A stretch of DNA of 64,000 nucleotides from Macrolepiota albuminosa (Eukaryota > Basidiomycota > Agaricomycetes > Agaricales > Agaricaceae). Shown here in pieces: positions 23,073-32,051 of the stretch. A program made the translations under genes and the position numbers. Where the stretch lies: contig JAMWFC010000028.1 in NCBI GenBank assembly GCA_027475525.1, positions 1,104,831 to 1,168,830 of the forward strand, given 5' to 3'. The notes under the pieces were generated by a model. That model did not search any database. It was not told the origin of the DNA and saw nothing but the letters and a program-made list of their open reading frames with translations. Each line of letters begins with the position of its first letter. Positions within the stretch are counted from its first letter, which is position 1.

Positions 23073-23226
23073 GTGGCAGTGCAGTTTGAGATCAAAGAGC
23101 CCCCTGATCAGTTACAATCTAAAGTGCTTATATAGTTGCAGACAATCAAGTGGCAGTGCAGTTTGAGATCAAAGAGCCCCCTGATCAGTTACAATCTAAA
23201 GTGCTTATATAGTTGCAGACAATCAA
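23073..23226. repeat. 77-nt tandem duplication
   Basis: 23073-23149 is repeated exactly at 23150-23226, in unassigned repeat debris. Confidence 0.95.
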
Positions 23227-23434
23227 ACTCAGCAAGTTTAGTATCTAAAAGAAAAAACACTTTTAAGCTAAAATAACACCAGATTCAGGCTCAGAATGGT
23301 GAATACACTCAAAAACAACCTTCTGCTGTTTTTCCCATGACTTTTTAGGGTGGCCAATTTTTTTGAGTCAATTTATTGACATTTATATATGGTAATTTTA
23401 ATAAAATTAGTTGAAAACAGCCTCAATTGATATC

Positions 23435-24185
23435 TGTCAGGTTCCGCTGAGTCGGGGGCTTTCCGGGAAAGCAATCGCCCTTACAATGCGGACTTGACCC
23501 ACGGATACTCGGGTGTCTGGGACTCCGGGGCTAGGACTCCGGGGTTCAAGACGTGGACAGGGAAATCCCGGGAGAGGGGACTTAGTCCGGGGGTTTTGGG
23601 TGGTGGTAACTGGGGAGTTCGGGTGGGGGTCGAGTCGTGAACCGGAGGTTCTAAGACGAGACCAAGTTAGTAAGTTAAAGTCACGAAGTGCGTACCAGTC
23701 TTAGAGCACGCGAATATCCAAGCGTGCCAGTCAAGCGTGCCAGTCAATGCGTACCAGTCAAATAGAGGGCACGCAACAATCCAAGTAAAGCAAAGTAACA
23801 GTGTATGTAATATCAAGACTACCGAATACAACAGGGAACTGTGCTATAAGTACTATGGGACCGGGTCTCGGGGTTCCGGAGTGTCTGGGATGGGTTCCGG
23901 GGGTCATTGAGTAGCGGCAGGGGCTGTATACCGGGATCGCGCGTGTGGGGCGCGCGATCAATTGGCGCGGAGGGAGTTGTGATGTGTGATGCGTGATGGC
24001 CAGGAACGATCTGCGTGATCCGATCGCTGATCGGGGCTGGTGGCGGCTGATGGCGGTCCTTGATGCGCGTGATGGCAGTGTCAGCGGTCATGATGGCGGG
24101 GCGTGTCTTGTGGGGTCGGAGGGAGGGTCCCGGGGGTTGTTCCGGGGGTGTTCCGGGGTGGATCCGGAGAGGAGGGGTCGTGACA
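23435..24185 (-). repeat. Element B 3' LTR
   Basis: This 751-bp LTR starts TGTCACGACC and ends GGAACCTGACA in element sense. Next to it lies the polypurine tract GAAGGGGGAGTGA (24186-24198, minus strand). It retains more CpG than the 5' LTR. Confidence 0.9.
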
Positions 24186-24896
24186 TCACTCCCCCTTCAG
24201 CGCCGAGACCCTCCGAGGCGCGCGTAGCCGGGGGTTCGGACCGGGGTCTAATCATGGGATCCGGCACCTGACTTGCCACGTATCAAAAAAAAAAATTTTT
24301 ACCATCAAACTCAACCATGTCGCGTACGCCGACGCATTCCCCGACGCCCCCACAAACTAACAAGGTCACGCCTCTCATGGCTTGGGAAGCCCGGTGATAG
24401 GACCCCATACAGGTTAGGCGCATCAACGGCAGGCTTGGCACCGGCTCTGGAAACTTTGCTGCACTTGTTCCGAACTTAGCGCACGCGTTCTACCTATTTT
24501 AAGCCATTCCCGACGGCCGGACACGGCAAGAAGCAGATCTGATCAATGATAGCGCCGACGGCAGCAGGAATGACAACTGACAGATGGTATCAGTCACTGA
24601 TGACAGCGCTTAACGAGAAGCTTGATGATCTATCAAAAACTGACGGACAGCTTGGCGTTTGACCTTGGTGTCTGACAGCGCTTAGCGCCTCGATTCGGCG
24701 CCTGACATCGCTAAGCACTTTGGACAGACAGAAGGGTGATGGAGTGATGGTTTAGCTTCGCAATCTGTTGCCTGGCGTCGCTAAGGCTCTTGAATGGACG
24801 GTAGGGATCTGAAACCGTTGGAGCTACCCCTATGAAATTTTCCAGTTTACTGCACTCTGGCGTCATTAGCCACTGGCGACGGCGAACTCATTGTAG

Positions 24897-24903
24897 TATA
24901 AAA
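24897..24903 (+). promoter_or_regulatory. TATA box of the antisense gene
   Basis: TATAAAA occurs on the plus strand, opposite to element B transcription, about 750 bp before the first clear coding exon. A CT-rich leader follows. It is the best promoter candidate for the gene at 25654-27063. Confidence 0.5.
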
Positions 24904-25463
24904 GTACTTACCGATTTGTACATAGAGGACAATCCATTGAACAATAGACCAGAGTTCACTACTCCCCTTTCTTCAGTCTCCCTTACGCTCAAGAGCTCAT
25001 TTACGCTACGGTCGGCAACGTCAAACTCATCGGCAGTTACAGACGCTCGCCAACACTCGACATACTCGCGCCTTGCAACTACGGCAGGCATTATCGACGC
25101 TTAGACTTCGCTAAGCATATCGTGCTCTTGCCGCTCACATTGCCGTGTTCGCTTACCGCTTCCTCCTAGGCGCTTTACCTTAGCGCTTGACACTTGCCGA
25201 CCCCGTTACCGACTTTTACCCATTTTTCACAGGCGCGTTCTCTGGGACCTGCCCGGGACTCCCCACATCACTTATAGCGCGCCCAACGCAAACTCTTGGT
25301 ACGGTAACACTATAGTTACATTTGTTACTGACCAAACTTTGGGCGTCATCACCGGGACGCCCGATACCGGCGCCATCTAGATCGGGAGCGCATAGCGGCG
25401 CTCGCCCAAGAGTGTAAGTGTCCCCGTGCCGGTTGCTTACCGCTACTGACCTTCCTCTTTCAG

Positions 25464-25680
25464 AACAACACAACATTCCTGCCCCGGAGGCGGGTCCTAG
25501 TCAGCTCCCGGCACCTGCCCCCGGTGCGGCCCCTGGCGGCTCCTCGGGGCCAGGTCTCAGTCGTCCCGCGCCCAACTTTGCGTGGATGACTGTGCGCCCC
25601 CCCATCCCCCCTCACGGCCTCGACTGCCCACCTCACGATTCCGCCGTTCTGGGATGGCGGCAGGGACGGTCACAGTAGTC
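25464..25680 (+). other. Possible upstream Pro-rich exon of the antisense gene
   Basis: A branch-like CTGAC and a pyrimidine tract ending in CAG (25446-25463) precede an open, Pro/Ala-rich frame to 25680. It overlaps the coding exon in another frame. It could be a 5' exon joined by a frameshift, or leader sequence. I cannot decide. Confidence 0.3.
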
Positions 25681-27063
25681 CCGGACGACCAGCGCGTCGC
25701 GTGGGCAGACGTGTCGCAGGAAGTATTCGAGGAGGCTTTGGAGAGGCCCCGGGGGTTGCCCACCCATGACTGGTGCGTGAGCAATGGGCCGGTAAGTGGG
25801 TTCTTACCTCGGGTTCCCCGGCTGATTTTGGTGTCGTAGTGTCTGCACTGTGCCCGCCGGCTGGTAACGTGCGCGTTCAAGGCCCCGGCTCCTTTGTCCC
25901 GCTGGGACACGTCTGTGTGCGAGGCGTGCCGCCTCAACCATGAACGGTGTTCCATGTCGGCGTTGTGGAGGGCGGGCTGCGTCGCGCGGGAGCAGGGGTG
26001 GCTGCTGGGGGGGGTCACCCGGAGGATGGGGGTCGAGGAGCGGGACTGAGTGGTGGAGCTGGCGGTGGAGTCAGCGGAGTCGGTGGGGGATGTGCCCGCG
26101 GCACCCGCGGAGGCGGCTAGTGGGGGGTCGAGGGGCCAGGAGGTCGTTCGGGTGGGGGGCCGGGGCCGGCCCGTGGTCCTGATCACGCGTCGGGCGACCT
26201 GGGCCGGGACTGGAAGTCACGAGGGTCGTGGGGGGCGCCCCAACAAGGGGAAGAGGCGGGCGTCGCCTAGCCCCTTCCCGGGGCCCTCCAAGAGGGCGCG
26301 TCTGCCCCTGAGGACCCCATCTCCAGTCTCCCTCCCTCGTCTGTCCCCCGCGGAGTTCTCCCCCTTGTCTGGGGGACTCCTGGCTGGCGATTTCGAGGCC
26401 TTGCAGGAGCGAGCCGGGCGCAAACAGGGGGGTCACGAGGAGGGGGTGAGGGAGGAGGCGGCGGCCGGGAGGGGTCTGGAGGAGGGTCAGGAGGGGTGAT
26501 TCGGGATCTGGAGGAGGCCAGGGTCGCCCAAGGACAGGCGGAGGCCGAGTTAGAGGCGCTGCGGGCCAGGCTGGGGCAGGGGGTGGGGCTCCTGGGGATT
26601 CAGGGGTTGGTGGAGGACTTGCGTCGGGACGTAGTGGTGGCCCGCATGGCCGCGTTAAGTGAGTTCTTTTTTCCTCGGACTTGGTCTCCCGCTGACAATT
26701 CTAGGCTGGGCCCGGGAGCATCGCTTGCTCCTGGACGGGGTGGCCGCGGCACTTGCGTCGCTACAGGAGGGGCAGCGCCCAGAGATGACGACCCCCTGGG
26801 TGGAGCGGGGCCTCAACTTGCTGGGGCGGGTAGTCTCGGCGCATCGGCGGAGGAACGTGCCCGCCCCCGGTTCATGGTTTGAGAGGGTCTTGGATGAGGG
26901 CGAGCCTCTCCCGTCCTGGGAGCAGTTGGCGGAGGAGGCACTGCAGGAACACGGCCCGGGGGGGTGGGGGAGGGAGATGAGGCGGAGGGGGAGGGGGGCT
27001 CGGGGCCCCAGTGTTAGGGGTCTCTCTTTTTTCTTTTTTGTTGCTGGTCCTGGTACCTTGTAA
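25654..27063 (+). CDS. Antisense spliced gene in element B: Zn2Cys6-like cluster and coiled coil
   Basis: The gene runs against element B, between its pol and 3' LTR. Proposed exons are 25654-25791, 25840-26658 and 26705-27063. Intron 1 (GTAAGT..TAG, 48 nt, phase 0) joins HDWCVSNGP to CLHCARRLVTC. The cysteines then read C-x2-C-x6-C-x13-C-x2-C-x6-C, ending CEACRLNHERC. This is the arrangement of the fungal Zn(II)2Cys6 binuclear cluster, apart from a slightly long central loop. Intron 2 (GTGAGT..CTGAC..TAG, 46 nt) joins RMAAL to WAREHRLLLDG. Between them lie basic and Pro-rich stretches and a helical, charged segment (LEEARVAQGQAEAELEALRARL). This copy is broken by TGA at 26047-26049 and a frameshift near 26495. 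The function is unknown; the family assignment rests on cysteine spacing only. Confidence 0.65.
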
Positions 27064-27465
27064 GTAATGTAATATGATAATCTGTATATACTTGAACCGC
27101 CAGGGTGAGTAAAAGTGAGTAAAAAAGATAGGAAATGTGGCGGGGGGAAATTGGAAAGAGACCTTGCCCTGACTCCCAGGGTGCTACTATGAGAAAACAT
27201 ACTAAAAAGGAAGTAAGGTTTAGAAGGGGAAAGCAGAAAGTATACGTGGGAGTTGAATCCCTACTGAGCTCAGAGGCGGGAGTTATGCCCACTACTGCCG
27301 TCTGTGAGTCCTGCGCCTGGGAAGATCGTTTCCCAGGCGCCGCTGTTGGAAGTCTCGGAGTTTGTCGAGGGCGGCTTCGAGGTTTCGGCGCGGTTCCCAA
27401 GTGTTGTCTTCCAGGCCGTATCCCTTCCACCATACGAGGAAGTGGGGTCGTCCACAAATATCCCA

Positions 27466-27619
27466 GGAGTTGAGGATGTCTTCAACCTCGTAGTGGTACT
27501 CGTCCTCGACCTTGACCGGGGGAGGGGGCTCGGGGCGTCGTTGGAGTTGAGGATGTCTTCAACCTCGTAGTGGTACTCGTCCTCGACCTTGACCGGGGGA
27601 GGGGGCTCGGGGCGTCGTT
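27466..27619. repeat. 77-nt tandem duplication
   Basis: 27466-27542 is repeated exactly at 27543-27619. It splits the chromodomain; ignoring one copy rejoins EVEDILNSW to the rest. Confidence 0.95.
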
Positions 27620-27668
27620 CGGGGAAAGGATCCGGGGGGTGTCGTTCCAGGAGGCGGACGTGGAATAC

Positions 27669-27823
27669 CGGGTGCAGACCTTTTAGTCCCGGGGGGAGCT
27701 CAATCTTGTAGGCGTGGGATGAGACCTTCTTCAATATTTTGAACGGCGGGTGCAGACCTTTTAGTCCCGGGGGAGCTCAATCTTGTAGGCGTGGGATGAG
27801 ACCTTCTTCAATATTTTGAATGG
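27669..27823. repeat. Imperfect 78/77-nt tandem duplication
   Basis: 27669-27746 and 27747-27823 differ by one G in a G-run and one C/T change near the end. It lies between integrase and chromodomain. Confidence 0.9.
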
Positions 27824-28624
27824 GCTGAGACGCTTGTGATCGAGTTTTGGGGAGGGCCGGCGGGTGTGGAGGTGTCGTCAATCTAACCATACTTTTGTCC
27901 CGGGGGTCCAGTCGGGGGTGTCTTCCCGTTTCCGGTCGGCGTGTTTCATGTAGGCCCGGTTCGCGGTGTCGATCTCTTCCCAGAGAAACTCGTGAAGGGA
28001 TTGGAGATCCCGGGTGACCTCGTGGGCGGCGTGCGACGGGATGTCCCGGAGCGAGAGTGTCAGTCGAGGGTGGTATCCCTTGTTGGCAAAGAAAGGGGAT
28101 ACCCCGGTGGCAGAGTGCGGCGTGTTGTTGTAGGTGAACTGGGCCAGGGGGAGCTCAGCGCGCCAGTCGTCCTGCAAGTAGTTGACGTACAGTCGGAGGT
28201 ACTGCTTGAGAGACTGGTTGACCCTTTCGGTTTGGCCGTCGGTTTCGGGGTGGTAGGCGGTAGAGAGGTTAGTCTTTACTTCAAGTGCCTTACACAGGGA
28301 AGTCCAAAACTTGGACACGAAGAGAGGGCCACGGTCGGAGACGATGTCGTCCGGGAGTCCATGTTTGGCGAAGACGTGCTCGAGGAACAGCCGGGCGAAG
28401 TCCGGGGCGGTGTCCGTGGTGTGGCAGGGTAGGAAGATGCCCTGTTTGGTTAGCCTGCACACAACGACGAGAATGGCATCGAACCCTTCAGATTCTGGGA
28501 GTTCGACGATGTGGTCCAGGGATATGGAGGACCAGGGGCGTCGTCCGACTGGCAGGGGTTTCAGGAGTCCGTATGGTCGGTGTCGGGGGACCTTGGCCCA
28601 GAGGCAGGGTTCACATGATCAAAT

Positions 28625-28778
28625 GTAGCGGGTCACGTCCTTTTTCAACCCTGGCCAAAAGTAAGTCCGGGAGATCAGCTGGAGAGTCTTACGTATTCCA
28701 GGTAGCGGGTCACGTCCTTTTTCAACCCTGGCCAAAAGTAAGTCCGGGAGATCAGCTGGAGAGTCTTACGTATTCCAG
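28625..28778. repeat. 77-nt tandem duplication
   Basis: 28625-28701 is repeated at 28702-28778. It duplicates the start of the integrase zinc-finger region. Confidence 0.95.
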
Positions 28779-30298
28779 GGTGTTCCCGGAGCTTGTGGTC
28801 GTGGTGTTGACGGAGGACGTCGTAGCGGAGTCGGGCGTGATTCAGGACGTAGATGCGGCCGTCCCGGAGGAGGAGTTTTTTGTCAGGGGACAGGGAGAAG
28901 GCGGGGTCCCGGTCGGTCCCGTTGAGGGGGTTGCGGGGGTCGTGGTCGGTGAAGTACTTGTCTGGGGGGGCGCGGCGGATCTGGCTCAGGATTCCTTCGT
29001 CGTTTAAGATCAGTACGGCATTCAGATGTTCGGGAGGGATCACCACGCGATGATTGAATGCATTGCGTTCCGCCTCGAACGACTTCTTGGGATAGACATC
29101 TGGTCGACGGGTGAGGGCGTCGGGTTTAGCTCCGAGTCGTCCTGGGCGGTACTGGATCGTGAAGTTGTATTCCGAGAGCACCTCGGACCATTGGGCCTGC
29201 CGTCAACTAAGCTGTTTGGTCGTGGTGAAGTACTGCAGGTTGTTGTGATCTGAGTAGACCTGAATCCGGTGCCGGGCTCCCTCGAGGTAGGCTCGCCATT
29301 GCTTGAAGGCTTCGACGATGGCGAGGAGTTTCTTGTCGTAGATGTCGTAGTTAAGCTCGGCGTCGATCATGGACCGGGTGTAGAAGGCAACTGGCCGGGG
29401 CTCCCCTCCGTTAGGTTCCATCTGCGAGAGAATCCCGGCAATGGCGTAGTCGGAGGCGTTGCATTCCAGGATAATCGGGAGGGTCGGGTCGTAGTGCCGG
29501 AGTACGGGGGCGGTCGTGAAAGCCTCCTTGAGCAGGTTAAAGACACTCTGGCACTTACTGTCCCAGTTCCAGGCGACGTCCTTGCGCGTGAGCCGGTTGA
29601 GGGGTTTCGTGATACCGGAGTAGTTATCTATGAACCTCCGGTAGAAGTTAGCGAAACCCAGGAAAGATTGTACTTCCTTGACGTTCCGGGGCTGCGGCCA
29701 GTTGACGATGGCCTCGACCTTGTGGAGGTCCATGCGAATGCTGTTCGGGAATACGATGACGCCAAGATACTCAACCTCTTCTGTATGGAATGAACACTTC
29801 TTGGGCTTGGCGTGGAGGTTGTGCTCCCGGAGGCGTTCGAGGACTTGCCGGACATGCTTCTGGTGATCCTCCGGTGAGTCGGAATAAATGAGGATGTCGT
29901 CCAGGTAGACGATCACGAAGACGTCGCTCATGTTGTGGAAGATGTCGTTCATGAAGTATTGGAACATGGCGGGGGAGTTAGTCATTCCAAAAGGCATCAC
30001 AAGGTACTCAAACAGACCATACCGCGTGCGGAACGCGGTTTTCCACTTGTGTCCCAGGGCGATGCGGACGTTGTTGTAACCGGAGCGGAGGTCGATCTTC
30101 GTGTAAACCTTGGCACTGCGGAGTCGATCGACCAGATCGCCGATGAGCGGGAGCGGGTAGCGGTTCTTCTTGGTGATCTTATTGAGTCCTCGATAGTCGA
30201 CGCAGAGTCGGAGCGAGCCGTCCTTCTTCTTGGCAAATAGAACTGGGGCTCCGGCGGCGGAGGCGGAGGGTCAGATGAATCCCTTACCGAGCATTTTG

Positions 30299-30452
30299 TC
30301 GAGGTAGTCCTTGAGGGCCCGGAGTTCGACCTCCGACATGTTGTAGACCTTGCTGAAAGGGGGGGTGGCTCCTTCTCGAGGTAGTCCTTGAGGGCCCGGA
30401 GTTCGACCTCCGACATGTTGTAGACCTTGCTGAAAGGGGGGGTGGCTCCTTC
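30299..30452. repeat. 77-nt tandem duplication
   Basis: 30299-30375 is repeated exactly at 30376-30452, just before the reverse transcriptase core; it duplicates [16 protein letters not shown]. Confidence 0.95.
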
Positions 30453-31120
30453 CTCGAGGTCGATGGTATGATCATAGAGGCGGTGGGGGGGGATCTCCTT
30501 GGCGTCTCCTTCGGAGAATACGTCAGCGAACTCGTGATACTCCAGGGGGACTACTTCTCGGAGGATTTGCTCCTCGGTTTTCCCTTCCGGGGGAATAGCG
30601 TCCCCTCATAGATGTTCTTCCGGGAGAGAAGACGAGGTGTGCAGCTGAAACGTGGGAGTTCCATCCCTCATGAGGCACGTGAAGGGGGCGGCCCCAATGA
30701 TCCTAATGTCGAGTGCGCTCAGGTCGATCGGGGTCGCGGAAGCATCGGCCAGAGCGGGTGTGACGCGTGTCTGAGACCAGCAGGGGTAGTTCAGCCCTTT
30801 GTACTTGTTCCGAGGGATGTTTGGTGGTTGATCGGGGGCCTTGCGGTCTCGGACAGGCGTGGGTGGTGCATGTGCGGGGGGCACGGCAGTCGTCCCAGGG
30901 GTGTCGGGCGTTGGGTCACTTCCTAGGGCCCGGAGGTGCACGGCGGTCGAGGGGTGGTCTTCGAGTCCCGGGAAGGTCATGGTGAGCATCCTCCAATCGA
31001 TGTCGGGATTCGTGTCGCGCAGCCAGGGTAGTCTCAGCACCATCAGGGTCGATTCATGAAGTCGCGTGACCAGGAAGTCAGAGGTGAACTTGTAGTCGTT
31101 GTCCAGGGTCACGTGTCCCA

Positions 31121-31274
31121 AGTGAGACCTCTGGATGGGGCCGGAGGAGGAGGGGGTGCCGTCGAGGCATTGCAGGCGGAGGGGCTGGTCGAGGGAGAGT
31201 GAGACCTCTGGATGGGGCCGGAGGAGGAGGGGGTGCCGTCGAGGCATTGCAGGCGGAGGGGCTGGTCGAGGGAG
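31121..31274. repeat. 77-nt tandem duplication
   Basis: 31121-31197 is repeated exactly at 31198-31274, inside the second protease domain. Confidence 0.95.
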
Positions 31275-31550
31275 TTGTGGGGGAGGTCGAGAGCATCGCT
31301 GATGAAAACTCCGGTGGCTCCGCTGTCGATGAGGGCCAATACTGGTCCTGGGGCGCCGTTCAACCTGGCATTGATGATGAAGGATCGGGACGAACGAGAC
31401 TGGAGTCCGGGGGGTGGTGGGGGCCCGTCCTTTGGGGTAGGATCCGGGGAGTGGGGGATGTCGAAGAGGAGTTGCTGGTCATCGGGCGTCGGGTCCCGGG
31501 TCAGGCGAAGGGTAAGATGTCGCCAATCAATGCGGGGATTGGTGTCTCAG

Positions 31551-31704
31551 AGCCACGGGAGCCCTAGGACCAGGGGTGCGGAAGGGTGGAGTTTGGTTAT
31601 CAACATCCGGAGGGTGTGAGTCTGTCCAGCCACGGGAGCCCTAGGACCAGGGGTGCGGAAGGGTGGAGTTTGGTTATCAACATCCGGAGGGTGTGAGTCT
31701 GTCC
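31551..31704. repeat. 77-nt tandem duplication
   Basis: 31551-31627 is repeated exactly at 31628-31704, at the end of the first protease domain. Confidence 0.95.
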
Positions 31705-32051
31705 GTTGACGAAAGTAACGGGCATACGCACGAAATGAGTGATGTCCCCCGCCGTAGAGGTGTCTCCGTCGAAGAGGCAGAGCCGTACCGGGACCGGGAG
31801 TCGCTGGGCAGGCTCCGGGGCGAGGGTGGACCATGCTTCATCGATGAAGTTGTCGGTGGCGCCACTGTCAATGAGGGTGTTGAGGGGGGTTCCGGAGGGG
31901 GTGAGGCGGGTTTTGAGGAGGAGGGAGTGCGAGGAGTGGGAGGGTAAGTAAGCTGTGAGGGTGTCCGGTATGAGTGTCGTAGAGCGAAGATGTGAGACCG
32001 GGGCGGAGAAGACGTCGGGGTCGATTCCGCGATTTAGGGCGTCTTCCGGGT

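Larger units (their letters stand above)
20301..23434. other. AT-rich repeat debris
   Basis: Apart from two 77-nt duplications I see no assignable gene. Short frames at 20808-21107 and 22171-22470 (minus strand) do not match a family I know. It is probably the remains of further transposons. Confidence 0.4.

Noticed and set aside
26655..27200. 181-residue minus-strand frame
   Set aside because: It is opposite the antisense gene's third exon, lacks motifs and starts within AT-rich 3' sequence.
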